Shown here: one piece after another, positions 12,265-26,573 of the stretch | Layout: each line of letters begins with the position of its first letter | Position numbering within the stretch: position 1 is the first letter of the stretch | DNA from: Thamnidium elegans | Lineage: Eukaryota; Mucoromycota; Mucoromycetes; Mucorales; Mucoraceae | Reading direction: 5' to 3' | DNA: 64,000 nt | NCBI GenBank assembly: GCA_025201345.1 | Contig: JAIXMG010000007.1 | Location: 868,001 to 932,000, forward strand | Program-made: the position numbers and the translations under genes | Notes under the pieces: generated by a model | What the model saw: only the letters and a program-made list of their open reading frames with translations | The model's database searches: none | Told to the model about the DNA's origin: nothing

Positions 12265-13158
12265 TGGTTTTATTTCAATGTATCTGTTTTTTTATGGAAT
12301 AAAAACGAATTGTTGTATTTTTTTTTTGTGCATTATTGAATTCCTCCCCCCAACCCCAACCCCTCCCAAAAAATAACATTGTGAATTTGCATTTATTTGT
12401 GCCGCCAAAAAAAAAAAGAAAAACTTTATTGTTAGTAACAATAGTTATTTCTATCGCTGATTATTTCAAATATTGAACACGCGTGAAAAAAGAAAAAGAT
12501 ACGTATACAAACAGCATATTGCTTCTCGCTTTATAAACAATGTAATATATGAAGAAGAAGAAAAGAAAAGACAGGGCTCATAGTTTTGGGAACAAGAAGA
12601 ATGTCCTCACAAGCTTTTTTTTTTTTTTATATATCTGTAATTTGCATCTGGAACAACATATGTTCTGAAATTCGGCAATTATTTACATCATTGATATGTC
12701 GATCTTTTATCGACTATTAATATCAATACTACTAAATACTACTACTATGATCATCTTTATATTTTGCATTAGTGATTTATATGTACATGTAAACATACGC
12801 TTTTTACATGTAGATATAATTTCGCGTTATCGTATATGTAGTAGTAAGTAGACTAAGATTTTATTAGATGTAGATCCCTTACATGGAAGTTCTTTTTAAA
12901 TGTTTTTTATTGCGGATAAAAGGGTCTTTTCATAAAAACAAGGTATTATGTGTTTTTTAAAAAAAAAAGCAATCTAGTTAGTAGTATGACTTGTAAGCAC
13001 ATTTAAAAAGACCCAAGGTGCATGCATACTTAACTACACAACAAAATAAATGTGTAAAGGCATATTAGGTTCTTTTTTCGGTATAATAAATTAAAAAGGA
13101 TATTTGTCTATATATATTTTCTCTTTCTAATGTATATCTTTGATACAGTACTCACAAA

Positions 13159-13159
<1 letters not shown>

Positions 13160-13201
<42 letters not shown>
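13160..13201. repeat. Long homopolymer T tract
   Basis: About 40 consecutive T bases, the longest homopolymer in the window. The exact length is likely to be assembly- or length-variable. Confidence 0.9.
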
Positions 13202-13202
<1 letters not shown>

Positions 13203-13446
13203 AAATAAAAAAGATGGTAGCTTTTGTAGAGAATTTTATACGTTATAAAAAATCTAATGCAGGAGTTCTTTCTTTGAATATATGATATAAAAGTATAGAT
13301 TTATGATATTGTAGCACACACTTTACTAATGGTGGCTAAAATAAATAAAAACCTCTTGGAACAAAAAATACTACACTTGACAATCAGTTAAATTTAAGGG
13401 GGTGAGAAATTATATAAAAGTTGGAATCACTGATAAGTTTTATAAG

Positions 13447-13448
<2 letters not shown>

Positions 13449-13482
<34 letters not shown>
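13449..13482. repeat. (TA)n microsatellite
   Basis: Perfect TA dinucleotide run of about 17 units in the PDCD5-VTC4 intergenic region. Confidence 0.9.
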
Positions 13483-13485
<3 letters not shown>

Positions 13486-14026
13486 GTACTGGTAGTATTG
13501 ATGTGTGCGTAAGTACAAAAAAAGAAGGGAGAAATAGGAGAGCTATAGAAGGGGAGCTAAGAGGGTAAAAAAAAAACAGTTGATCGTTATAAATGAAGCC
13601 ATCTTAAAAAAGAACTGTTGTAAACTGTTTGTTTGCCTTTATAAGGATAGTAGGCGTGATATCAAATGCTTTAGCAGATACTTCTATTGATTGGCCTAAC
13701 AACGCATGCCAGTATATCTTTACTTGGGAAAGAAAAAAAAAGGGGAGGGGGGTTTTTCAAGAGAAAAATATATTATTGTGGCAATGCTACTACACTTTTT
13801 TCTTGCTTAAGAAGAAAAAGAGAAGAAGTTCAATAACCAAAAAAAAAAGCGGGGTAGAGAATGGAAGATATGCAATACGACTTGTTGAAACCTTTTTTTT
13901 TTTTTGTTCATCCCTCAATTTATCTCCTATAAACTAACTACGCACATATAATTGTTATACTCTACTGTATGTTTCTATCTGCCTTTTTGTTGCATCAAAT
14001 CTCATTATATAAATAGTTTTGTTTCC

Positions 14027-14061
<35 letters not shown>

Positions 14062-14185
14062 TTCTCTTTTTTTCTTTTTTCTTTCTCTTTCTATACTTTT
14101 TCTTCTTTTTTCTAATTTGTACATTTTATAACTAATAAATAATAATACCAATTGATAATATATTAAAAACAACAACAACAAAAAT

Positions 14186-16541
14186 ATGAAATATGGTCAA
14201 GAATTACAACAGAATATATTTACTCCTTGGCGCCTCTCATATATTTCATACGATATACTAAAGAAAGAACTAAAGATTCGTCAACTTGATCATGGCTGGA
14301 CAGATAAAGATGAAAGTGAATTCACCCACTTATTAGATAACGAACTTACCAAAGTATATGATTTTGTCAATGCAAAACTATCAGAAATTGATGCACGTAT
14401 CTTATATTGTGAACGTACAATTCAAACACTACAAAAGAATCCTACAATGGCATCTGATGCAAACTATGGAATTATGGATGAAGCATTAACCGAAATCTTA
14501 TTTGATGTAAATGATTTATCTCGTTTTACTCGTGTCAATTTTGTTGCCATCCAAAAGATTTTAAAAAAGCATGATAAATGGACAAAATTAAATTTAAAGC
14601 ATGATTTTGTGGCTAGACTAAGAGAAAAACCACTTGATAAACAAAGATTTGATGTCGCCATTATTTATATCTCTGCCCTTCATGATATATGTCGTAATAG
14701 AGGTAAACAATCTCCAGGAAATAGTGCATCAGGTGGTGATCAAAATGCATTCGAAAGAGCTACTGCTAAATACTGGATTCATCCTGATAATATCACTGAA
14801 GTTAAAGCTATCATCATGTTGCATTTACCCGTTTTAATCTTTAATAAAGATAAAAAATGGGAACCATCTGATTCTGCCGTTTCAAGTACTTATTTTGATA
14901 ATTCAAATTTTGACTTATATACTGGTCGATTACAAAGAGATGAAGAAGCGGAAGCTATTCGATTTAGATGGTATATATAAAACAAATATAAAAAAAAAGA
15001 AAAAAGAAAAAAAAAAGGGGGGGGGATTATTTACTAACCTCCTTAAATATATTTATATAGGTATGGTCCTATGAACTCTACAAGCGTATTTATTGAACGT
15101 AAAACACATCATGCTTCTTGGTTAGATGGTGCTTCTGTTAAAGATAGATTTAGAATAAAAGAAAATCAAGTAAATCACTTTATGACTGGAATTTATACTG
15201 CTGATCAAATAGCAGAAGATCAAAGAAAATCGGGTACAGAAGCATCTACTGTAGAAAATGTTCGATTTATTGCTAAAGGAGTTCAAAAGTCGTTTAGAGA
15301 AAAGCGTATAGAACCAATGCTGAGAGCTTTTTATAATCGTACAGCATTTCAATTACCAGATAATCAACGAGTTCGTATATCTCTTGATACTGATTTAACA
15401 TTTATCAGAGAAGACCATTTAGATTCAATTTCTCGTAGACAACCTACTTATAATTGGCGTAGAAATGATGTTGGTATAGATTACCCCTTTCCTTATGTAA
15501 AGGATGGTGATATCCTTCGTTTCCCATATGCTGTATTAGAAACTAAACTCCAGACTCATTTAGGTCAAGAACCTCCAGCCTGGTTAAACTCTTTAGTTGA
15601 AAGTCATTTAGTTCACGAGGTTCCAAGATTCTCAAAGTACCTGCATGGTGCATGTCATTTTTATCGCGAGAGACTTCCTTTACTTCCTTGGTGGTTAGCT
15701 GAACTTAATGTTGATATTCGTAAACCTCGCGCTGAAAATATTGGTCTCACTAGATCTCGAAGCTTTAAACCTTTAATTGATGGTAAATATAGAAGAGCAA
15801 TGATCGAAGAAAAAGAAAGAGCAAATCAACAAGCTGTTGTCCAAAATTCTGAACAAATATCTAGTAAATCAAGTCGTTCTGGTACTGCAATTAATGGTTC
15901 TGCTTCTCCTTCAGCTGAAGAAATGATGAAGAATAAAGAATATTCTAATAATACATCTTTACCACCTATTATTCCACCAAAGAATAATGTTACTACAACT
16001 CAACAAAATGGTGTCTTTTCGTCACAAATCCAAAAATTCTTTAATAAAAAGAATGATAAATCAGATGATCTTGAAATAGGTACAGCTGTAACAGGAGATG
16101 AATTTGAAAACACTACTACTACCACTACTACCAACAAACGACAGAAAGTTAAAGTTCGTGTGGAACCAAAAGTATTCTTTGCTAACGAACGTACATTTAT
16201 TGCATGGTTACAATTTTGTGCATTGCTTTTAACTGTTGCATTAAATTTATTAAATTTTGGTGACACGATATCACGTACTGTAGGTGGTATATTCATTGGT
16301 TTGTCTGCTGGTATTGCTATTTATGCCTTGTATCGATTCGAGAAACGTGCTTGGATGATTAATCGAAGAATTGATGGTCGTTATGACGATATATGGGGTC
16401 CTGCCGTTCTTTGTATTCTTTTGGTTTTGGCACTCATTGTTAGTCTTTTTTACTTGATAATTATACAAAAAAAAAAAAAAAAAAAAAAAAAAACTAAGCC
16501 TTTCTTTTTTATAGGTAAACTTTTATCTTCGGTTTAGATAA
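14186..16541 (+). CDS. VTC4: Vacuolar transporter chaperone polyphosphate polymerase (Vtc4)
   Basis: Three exons (14186-14970, 15061-16438, 16515-16541) give 729 aa, close to the roughly 720 aa of yeast Vtc4. Residues 1 to about 155 form an SPX domain ([20 protein letters not shown]), which senses inositol pyrophosphate. About 175-470 is the polyphosphate polymerase tunnel domain: [27 protein letters not shown], the Glu in [13 protein letters not shown] and the Lys in RFSKYLHGA are all kept, so it looks catalytic. A linker follows, then three C-terminal DUF202-type membrane helices. Vtc4 makes polyphosphate from ATP and moves it into the vacuole. The last intron starts GTTAGT and runs through a long A-tract; splicing there restores the conserved end [11 protein letters not shown], whereas read-through gives poly-Lys. 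Confidence 0.93.
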
Positions 16542-16726
16542 AACCCGCATAAATTTATGTATTGTAACCCTTCTTCCCCCTTTTTTTTTCATTATTTATC
16601 TACAATGTATTTTCTTAGAGTTTAAAAAGAAAAAAAAAAGCCTACCCATTCTTTTCCTTTCTTAATCCCATTAAAATAATTATATATTTTTCATTCAGAT
16701 TTGTATTGTATGTATTTATTTTTATT

Positions 16727-18039
<1,313 letters not shown>

Positions 18040-18347
18040 TATATTTAATGTGTGTGTTGCTGTAAAAAAAGAAAAGAGAAAAGGAAGAGTTACGAACACA
18101 TAAAGTGACGCGTTGCGTATTTTTGCTTAAAAAAAAAGAAAGGAACAAAACGAAATTAACTCCGGTAAATACGTCACCGCATGTATGTACGACAGTCTTA
18201 AAACATCAATTGGCAGTTACTTTTTTTATATATGTTTTTTTTTAATAATTATTAAGGAGGGGGGGGGGGGATTTATATAATGGTAGACTTTTTATAAAAA
18301 AAAAAAAGCTTATTTGCTATTAGTACATTCAAATTGTTATTTGTTTT
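18040..18347. other. RPN11 upstream / fimbrin 3' region
   Basis: A 308-bp spacer between two minus-strand genes. It contains a G-run near 18261 and A/T runs. No motif was recognised. Confidence 0.4.
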
Positions 18348-20674
18348 TTAGTGATTGATTTCTCTATCAACTTGCATCAAACTACCAATAAAAGTCAAAT
18401 TCTACATTGGGAGATAAAGTTTAGTACCAAATACATATAAAAAAATAAATAAAAATTTACCATTTTAGCTCTGACTTCAACAATATCCTCAGGTACAAGA
18501 AAAATAGTAGCACCCAACTTACGAGCAATAGAAATAGCAAGTTTAGCATTATTAAATGCATCCTCTTCAGTTCTTCCACTTGTAACGAGGTTATAATCCA
18601 CATAACCAGGTTTAATACCGTTGAGTACATCCAAGAAGAAGATACCGGTACTAAGACCTCTATCCTTGAAGGAAGTCATCTTACTTTGCTTACCACCACG
18701 TTGAACAGTTTCGTTAGCCCAACGAACCAAATCTTGATCAGAGACAGAACGACCACCTTTAGTAAGTGATTGTAAAGTATGAACAATATTTTCACGCATC
18801 AATTGCCAAGTAAGACCTAAAGTTAAAGTTTTTTGACCATCAACAATATCAGCACCTTGAATACCAACCAAAGAGAATCGAAGTTCTTGACCAAGACTGA
18901 CTGCATAATTACAATTTTCGATTTGCTTGAAACGAGAAAGAGGTTGCTTTTTACCAACCATACGCCAGTTAACACTACCAGGTGCTACCTTTTCAAACGC
19001 TTGTAATAATACAAGACCATCTTGCAAATCCTCGAATAAATTGTATACACCAGGGTCAACGTTTAAACTGTTGAGCCAAAGTGTAAACATTCTGGCTTCA
19101 CGTTCTCCTTCAGCATCAAACTCTTCAATCTCGGGTGCCTCTTCTTCAGATAAAGGTTCCAAACCAGGGTGTGTGTTGAACAAATGAGCAACAAAGGCCA
19201 AGTTCAACTTGGGGTTACCAGCGACCAAAGCAGTAGGAGTTAAATATTTACGACAGTTGATCTTTTCAGCATTATCCAAAATCATTTCAGCTCTACGATG
19301 AAGATCACGTTCTTGCAAAGGAGCACGAGAACACTGTTCAGGCTTGAGTTGGTTTAACAAGATAGTATAGTTTTCACCATCAGCTACATCCTTTGAAAAG
19401 TTTTTAACTCTTCTTTCCCAACCAGCAGCCTTTAAATGATAATTGAACCATCTTAACAAGATTTGATCAGGAGGTAACTTTAAAAGATCTTCAAGAGTTT
19501 CACCGTCTTCTAAGAGACGATATAACTCGGGATGTTGTTTAATATCAATCTTACTCAAAAGACCACGTTTGATGATTTGCCAAATTAATCCAAGAATTAA
19601 ATGTTCACGGCCTTCAATAAGATCAGTTGAACCAATATTGACGACAGAACAACCAATAGCCTTGGCAGAATTGATAACGATGTTGTTGTTCTCAACCATT
19701 TGGAAGTTGTTGATTTTCTTTCCGGCGTTAAGGACACGTTCATCAATAGTATCGGGTACAGCATCGTTAATCAATTTACAAAGAATAAGACCATCTAATA
19801 TCACACAATATTAAAAACCTCTGGTATTTTTCTTTACTATTTTATATATGTTTATACCTTTGCACTCATCAAACAGTTGCATAGTGTTGGTGGGAATAGG
19901 TAAACGGTTACCAATATGAGTATCACCAGCAAGTACACCGTTAATATGTCTTGTGAATTCAGAACGCTCATCATCGTTAATGGTATGTGTAACATTAGCA
20001 TTCGTACCATGAACCTTGATCTTATTTTGATGAACGTCGAAAGCTCCCTTATTACGACCATCCTTTAATTTTGCTGCGAGCTGCCAAGTAAAAAGAAGAG
20101 TGTTAATTAGTAATGTAAACCTTGGCAAATGCCGTCATTGTTATTATTTTTGAACTGCCGATGTGTATCATGCTTTTTTGTATACTAACAACCGCGTAAT
20201 AAAAAACCAGCCCTTAATTTTTTTTTTTATTCTCGAGGAATAAAAAAAAAAAGGGGGGGGGGAAAGGTTTCGACGGGTTATATGTATACGCACAGACAAG
20301 CACACGCGTTATAAATTCCCCTTTTTACAATAAAATTATATATATAATTACCTCAATAAACTCTTCAACATCAATTTTACCAGAAGCATTTGTGCTAACA
20401 TCTTTAAGAGTGGCACGAATTTCATCATAATTATCACTGTAACCAGTATCCTTACAAGCCTTTTGAATTTCTTTTTGGTCGAGATAACCATCTTGGTCCA
20501 AATCAATTTCACTGAAAAAAAAAAAAAAAAAAAAAAACCGATGTTAAGTTTTTCGTCATGTAAAAAATATAACCTTTTCAAGTGACTTTACCTAAACTGA
20601 TCAATAAGCCTATTGATATCGTTTACCTGCAATTGAGGGTATTTTCGCTGAAGCATAAATGCGTTTACAACCAT
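18348..20674 (-). CDS. SAC6: Fimbrin/plastin actin-bundling protein (Sac6)
   Basis: Five exons on the minus strand (20674-20592, 20511-20352, 20080-19858, 19794-18461, 18401-18348) give 617 aa, the usual fimbrin length. An EF-hand region comes first, with a well-formed loop DLDQDGYLDQKE and a second, weaker hand (DVSTNASGKIDVEEF). Four calponin-homology domains follow in two actin-binding pairs (DGLILCKLINDAVPDTIDER; EGREHLILGLIWQIIKRGL; DLQDGLVLLQAFEKVAPGSV; DGQKTLTLGLTWQLMREN). The protein crosslinks actin filaments in cortical patches and hyphal tips. The first exon is read straight through the candidate GTAAAC at YPQLQ, which keeps the helix before the EF-hand. The C-terminus FIGSLMQVDREINH comes from a separate short exon. 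Confidence 0.95.
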
Positions 20675-21405
20675 TTTATTTTTTATTTTTATGATAAAAA
20701 AGTAAAGAAGAAAAAAAGGAAAAAGAGAAATGCCGGCCCTTTTTGTCCTTTGTAACACCCCATTGTGCTGTAAATGAATGTTCGAACAACTTTGGAAATT
20801 GCGTCATCATGAAGAATAGAGTTTACCGTTATGCATCGCTTTTTTATTGTACGTTTTAGATTGATTCGGTATAAGCATTTTTTTCCTTACTGCTGAAGTA
20901 ACTAGCCCATCTGCAAACAGAACAAAAAGTAGTAGTACAAATTAGATATTTCATCATTGTGAATGACGTACAAAACAATAATTTTTGTTACACGACTTTT
21001 TACGAAAACGGGCTAGGTGAACAAGCAAATGTTAGCTATGAAAGAGAACATATCCTTATTATTTTGGTAAATGTATCAGGTCATTGTACTTATTCAGAAA
21101 CGCAGTTTCCCTGAAATTTATATCGAAGATGCTGAACTAGATGTCAAGATGAAGAAGCTTACAATAACCACATATGCGATTACATAAAGAACATAAGCTA
21201 AAAGTTCTATGAAACGAAAGTATATAGTATATAGTTAAGTCTGAGATAGATTACGTAAACAGATTCAATTTGTGCTCGAATACAATACAAGTATATCTAA
21301 AAAGCAAAAGTTTACTAGATGACAACATTTATTATTAAACGCCTTTTATACATAGTTGAAACACAATAGCTCAATAAAATATATAAATGCTTTTTTATTT
21401 TATCT
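20675..21405. other. Fimbrin upstream region, no clear gene
   Basis: About 730 bp with no convincing coding frame. A short plus-strand stretch near 21095-21170 reads SFPEIYIEDAELDVKMKK but is bounded by stops, has no detectable splice partners and was not annotated as a gene. Confidence 0.4.
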
Positions 21406-22740
21406 TTATTCTAGAAATCTTAACACGCCTAGGGGAAGTAGACTTACAGCTACTTCCTCTTTCTGGTTTTCTCTACAAGAGAATAGAGCTTTACTCTTAT
21501 AAATATAAGGTTGACATATTTTCGATAGACGAAATAATTCAACCATTAATTTTTTCATTGGTTTGCAAATCTTTGCACGTACGAAACATAAGTGACGCTG
21601 ATAATAATTCATTGATTTGTTTTGAAGGACAAATCATTATTTTCTGTCACTTTTGCGTTCTTTTCATCATCTTCGTTCTCCTCATTATCTTCATTATCTA
21701 TAAATTATAAGGGGTAATAAGTTTTTACTGTAAAAAAAGGTACTTAATTAACGATATACCTTCTGAATCGGTATAAGCCGAATTACTTCTGTTTATACTT
21801 TATTCTGTAGATGTAATGCTCTCTTCATACGACTAATAATTTCGGAAGTCTCTGAAAGCCTCCTCAAACGGACAAGGTATTAGAAAAAAAAAACAAAAAG
21901 CGAGTAATGTAATCTTACCTTCAACTGCCAGAAAAGTCCCCCATAGCTATAATAGCAGCTAATTCTTCAGGCTCTGTTGATACCTCGTTAAATAAAACTT
22001 TCTTCGTTTACCGAATGTCTTGAGAAGGAACTTTTGTAGGCCACAGGCATATCTTCTTTGTAATATTGTTATTTAGTCTGCTCTAGCTGTCAAAACCTAA
22101 TGATATCCTACCTCTTGCGTATACAAAGAAAATCTTTGATCTTTGGGCTGTCTGTTCTTTGGCATAAAAATAGTTTTTAAATATTCTTCTCAACATAGAA
22201 AGGACAGCAAAGGCGCCCTTACTATGGTCTTCCAACATATTATACAAGTCGTCAGTATAATTTGGCTTACAGGTGACGGAATCCAAAATGATTAAACCCA
22301 GATTTTGTCCACCCTTAAATAGAGCCGCTACTGTAAAAAAAAAAAAAAAAAATACTGGTATGAACAGCAAAAAAGAAAAAGAGAAAGAAAAGTAACCTAT
22401 TCTAAAAACAAAGAGGCTCATTTTATTATGATAAAATAAAGGGTCCGAGTATTTGCTCATGTGATCTATTTAATCATTTTTATACATGTTGCAACAACTT
22501 AATTTAACATAAAATGTTATTCCAGCTTGTTTCAAGAAAGTTTATAAAGATATGTCATACTTTTTTTTGCTTGAGCGTGTAAAATCTTTTGTAAATACCT
22601 AGCATACGGTCTATCTAACACACGATCAAAGAAAGAAAAAAGATGCATGATACTAAACTCTATTCCTTCACGATGACGGTATAAACGTACTAACTAGTAG
22701 TTATTTATTTACAGCACAATGAGGTGGTACAAAGTACACA
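21406..22740 (-). pseudogene. Decayed unknown minus-strand gene
   Basis: Several minus-strand segments have coding character and fair splice signals. One at about 22332-22120 reads GLIILDSVTCKPNYTDDLYN through RRIFKNYFYAKEQTAQRSK and ends at a GTAGGATATC donor. One at about 22075-21920 reads KVLFNEVSTEPEELAAIIAM. A 3' piece lies at 21612-21406, and a possible 5' piece (LFSFFDRVLDRPYARYL) near 22680-22560. The frames cannot be joined without stops. The family is not recognised. It resembles lineage-specific multi-copy genes of this fungal group rather than a housekeeping gene. Confidence 0.4.
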
Positions 22741-22842
22741 CAAATGGCTGGGATTTCTCTTTTTCCTTTTTCCTTTTTTTCTTTTTCTTCTCTTTTCTTT
22801 CTCTTTTCTACCATTCTACTTTATTTATTTTTAAAAAAAATT

Positions 22843-23871
22843 ATGAGTAACCCTTTTGAAGAGAATTCAGGTCCTCGTTATGGTAACGCTTATGAAAGCA
22901 CGCCTGCACCAACGTTGGGTGGAGCAGGGTCACCAGCCCTTCCACCAAGAAACAAGCCACCAACCGATACAAATAATAGTCCTTATGGTACACAACGTAT
23001 GCCTTCACCTTCAAATTATCATCAAACTTCACTTCCAACTTCAACAAATGCTTGGCAAGAATCCAATAAAACTTTAGACGAAGATAGAAATGCTTGGTCT
23101 CCACCACCTCAACCTCAAAGTGCTTATCAATACACAGGTACCGCTTACGGTAACACTGCTTCAACTGCAAATGCTTATTCTCCAACTACTCCTAATAATA
23201 ATAATCCAGTATCACCCACTCTTGATAACACGAGTAAAATTGAAGCCCCTATGTCCGTGTCTGATAATGAAGCCACTTATAATAGTAAACCAACTGGTAA
23301 ATTCTCTAAAATAAGGTTCTTTATTCGTATTGCTTTAGTTGTAGCTGGTATTGGACATCTTGGATTTGCTGCTGGTGCTTCGCCTGTAAGTTTACAAAAT
23401 AAAATAAAAAAAATGTTTGTGCTTATATACTAAGTTTATATTTATAGGCAACTGGTGAGGATGTACCATTCGATAGTAGTGCATGCTTTTATTACCTATT
23501 TGCCGTCGTAAGTTATATATTTGTACATACATATATATTTTTATAAACTGACTCAATTATTGCCATACTAGGCTGTTCTTTCTATTATTTATTCAGCTTA
23601 TCATGTCGGATACTATCTCTTTAGAAGACTCGGAAAAGCAGAAAAGATGAAGAGAACGATATTGATATTATGTGATTTACTTTTTACACTTTTATGGGGT
23701 ATTGGTATTATTGTTGAAATAGCTAAATTCACTTGTAAACCAGGTCAGTATAACAAATGGTGTGACTTTTACAACACTTCAATTTTCTTTGGCTTTTTAT
23801 CATTTGTACTCTATATCGTTACTTTAGGTTGGGATGCAGTTGGCGGTTGCTTAAACAGAAAGAAAAAATAA
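22843..23871 (+). CDS. Proline/Asn-rich membrane protein with MARVEL-like four-helix core
   Basis: Three exons (22843-23385, 23448-23507, 23572-23871) give 300 aa. Residues 1 to about 155 are disordered and rich in Pro, Asn, Ser and Thr (PALPPRNKPP; SPPPQPQSAYQYTG). Four hydrophobic segments follow: IRFFIRIALVVAGIGHLGFA, FYYLFAVAVLSIIYSAYHVG, LILCDLLFTLLWGIGIIVEI and FFGFLSFVLYIVTLGWDAVG. Extracellular Cys residues lie in KFTCKPGQYNKWC. The topology and the Cys-bearing last loop resemble fungal MARVEL/SUR7-like plasma-membrane proteins. The basic tail CLNRKKK is cytosolic. The exact family is not certain. The frame also runs upstream of 22843 from an ATG at 22744, but through Phe/Ser low complexity. 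Confidence 0.8.
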
Positions 23872-23881
23872 ATATAACTTT

Positions 23882-24303
23882 TTAATATATGGGAAATGAT
23901 TCATCTACTTTAGTTGACCAACTTAATAACCCTCCAATAATATCTCTTGCTCCATCAATTCCTTCTTTTTGCATCATACGTACAGCAATCTGTGAATCAT
24001 TACCTAGCCTACAAATTACGAAAACTATATACACCTTTTTTTTTAACAAACTAATAAAAACTTACAAAAATAACTTACCATTTTCATCTTTTACTTTCTT
24101 TTCTTCTTTAACTTGCTTTACTTGATCCAATTTCTTTTCCAACTCTTCAATAGGAACATGAATACTATTTGATAAACTACAAATACCAAATTGAATCTTT
24201 GGTCGTACATCAATTAACAAGTGGTTTTCTCCCTTGTCTAAAATATCTTTATATTGGTGAACATTAATTCTTTCATCAGCTTTTAAAATAGTTTCATCAA
24301 CAG

Positions 24304-24335
<32 letters not shown>

Positions 24336-25701
24336 TTAATTAATACCATCAACTGATATAAAAAAATATTACCTTGTCGTTTGCTGATCCGTTACAGAAT
24401 TGAACATAATCAATTAATTCTGTCATGGTAGGGCTGTCACCACAAATAGCACAATCCTTCTTCCTACCACGAAGCTTCATTGTTCTAAACATGGGATTGC
24501 TCATAGCACTAAAAATTAAAAAGCTAGGATCATTTAAAGCTAAATTTTGTATATCAGTTTTATCTGTATCTTAATTCAATTGTTTTGTGTGCGTGTGTGT
24601 ACCTGGTGAGCCCAAAGCAACTTTGATAGCTTCAAGTGCTTGTAAGATACCAATAACACCGGGAACTAATTTGAGCTTTAATTAAAAAAAACACAATTTA
24701 TGTACAACCTTTAAATCAAAGTACGTTACCGACGCCAAGAACACCATTATCAACACATTTACCGACCGCTGAAGCAGGAGGTGGGACTGGATGAAGACAT
24801 CGGAAACAAGGTCCGTTATTATAATTGTAAATTGTAAGCTGTGTGTACAATCCTAGGTTAATATATCTATTTAAAAAATGTGCTTATGAAAAAAAAACTT
24901 ACTTGGCCGTCATTTCTAAGGGCACTTCCTGATACACAAGGCTTTCCTGTTAATACACATGCGTCACTAAGCAAGTAACGTGTAGCAATGTTATCTGTAG
25001 CATCAATAATAATATCATATCTAGACAAAAACTTTAATAATCGCTTCATTATGTATAATCACCAAACAAACAAAAAAAAAAGCTTACTGCTTAATAAGTT
25101 CAAGAGCATTTGTTCTGTCAAGTGTATAAGCATAAGGAATTACATCTGCCTTGGGATAGATACTACACAAAAAACAAATTATAAATATGTATACACTTTA
25201 AAGAAAAAAAAAGTGTGTTAATTACGCTTTGATTGTCATAGCAGCAGAAACAGCTTTATTCACACCACAACGATCTTCAGTATGAATCACTTGACGATGC
25301 AAATTATTGATATCGACCGTATCTTGATCAACAATACCAAGACGACCTACGCCACCAGCACCTAAATAAAGCGCAGCAGGTGAACCTAATCCACCTGCAC
25401 CAACAATTAAAAATGATTTCGTTCTCAATTTTAATTGTGCTAATAATAATAAAACCTCCTTATATTAGTATTTTTATGTAGTGTGCGTCTCTCTCTCTCT
25501 CTCTGCTTTACATTCTAAACCGAAGCCTGGTGTTACTAACTGACGTCCAAACCGAAAGATTTCTTCGTTGGTCAAGTTCTCTACTCGTTGGAATGGGCTG
25601 GCGGTATCGGTTTCTGTTAATGCAACAGGCGCATTTTGTAAAGCTTCCAGCTCGGCAATTCGTTTGCGAAGTTGAGCATTCTCTTGTTCTAGTTTCTCCA
25701 T
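23882..25701 (-). CDS. UBA4: Uba4/MOCS3: E1-like adenylyltransferase-sulfurtransferase for Urm1
   Basis: Nine exons on the minus strand (25701-25512, 25439-25226, 25162-25088, 25020-24903, 24838-24730, 24665-24603, 24539-24373, 24304-24079, 24024-23882) give 434 aa. A coiled-coil start ([17 protein letters not shown]) leads into the MoeB/ThiF domain. This has the ATP loop [25 protein letters not shown], zinc pairs CFRC and CAIC, and the adenylation-domain Cys in [14 protein letters not shown]. The C-terminal rhodanese domain has its persulfide Cys in [11 protein letters not shown]. The enzyme adenylates and thiocarboxylates Urm1 for wobble-uridine thiolation and urmylation. Exon 7 must use the acceptor at 24540; the nearer AG at 24508 breaks the frame. 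Confidence 0.94.
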
Positions 25702-26573
25702 ATTTTTTTTACAGAAAAAAAAAGTGGAAAAAAGAAAAAATTGTCTAGTAATTTTAGGTGTTAGCAGAACATAAAAAGCCCGTCACGCTTTGACAGATCG
25801 ATTTGGGGTACCTTTTTTTTCCCTCTAGAAAGGGTTTTTTTAAAGGGGTTGTTACTGACGCCGGCGTTTCGCATATGTAAACACGGATGGTTTACTATGT
25901 AAATACAGATGTTTTACCTACCCAAATATGCCTTCTGCTCATAACGTACGCATATTAAAGATAAGTACTCATATGTATGAATTGATATATTATTTCTGAA
26001 CGACTTGGCAAATTACTTTAAATATTTGTTTGCATGGTAGAATAATATTACAGTAGCCAAATCAAAGCGTATATATCACATTATAATCAAATGCAAAACT
26101 TGTATTATAGTGTAGATTCGCTGCGATCCATGCCTCAAAAGACATTGTAATGTCTATATGCGGTTCATATAACGGTTCCCCATTCCTTATTATTACCTGG
26201 TAAGCCTAGTAACTTTTTATTAAAAAAAATCATTACATATCTTTTTCTTATTCATCCAATCACATTTTTTGTCATCTAACGTGGTCTTAGGTGACGATAC
26301 TGCAAAAACGTTTAAACAAAGCATTTTCGCATATCGACAGTTATGCTAGAACCCTCCTTCTTTCTCTCTTTTTAAAAAAGGGGATAAAAAACAACTATAA
26401 TGGTTATTTGGCATTTTGCATTATTCCCTCCCCCTTATGTAACTACCTCAGCCCTCTACCTTTTTTTTTCAAACTGATCCCCCATTTTTCTGTACAAGCG
26501 AGCATAATAATAGTAGGCATTTATTTATTTTTAATTACAATTTTTGATGATGGGGTGATTTAGACTTTCTGCC
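25702..26573. other. UBA4 upstream / TRM112 downstream spacer
   Basis: About 870 bp without a supported gene. The open frame at 26291-26563 (+) is Phe/Leu-rich and lacks splice or start support. Confidence 0.5.

Larger units (their letters stand above)
12265..14185. other. 1.9-kb intergenic region, no gene seen
   Basis: Simple-sequence DNA dominates: a T-run of about 40 bases at 13160-13201, a (TA)n tract at about 13449-13482 and a pyrimidine (CT)n tract at about 14028-14052 just upstream of the VTC4 leader. The one open frame of about 100 codons (near 13629-13937) is Lys/Phe low complexity and is not convincing. Confidence 0.6.

Noticed and set aside
13629..13937. 102-codon plus-strand frame
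   Set aside because: Lys/Phe-rich low complexity, no good start context, no splice support.
24508..24540. Nearest AG acceptor for UBA4 exon 7
   Set aside because: Using AG at 24508 gives an immediate stop (GTG CTA TGA). The acceptor at 24540 keeps the frame and adds the expected PSFLIFSAM segment.
26291..26563. 90-codon plus-strand frame between UBA4 and TRM112
   Set aside because: Hydrophobic low-complexity translation without start context or introns; probably chance.
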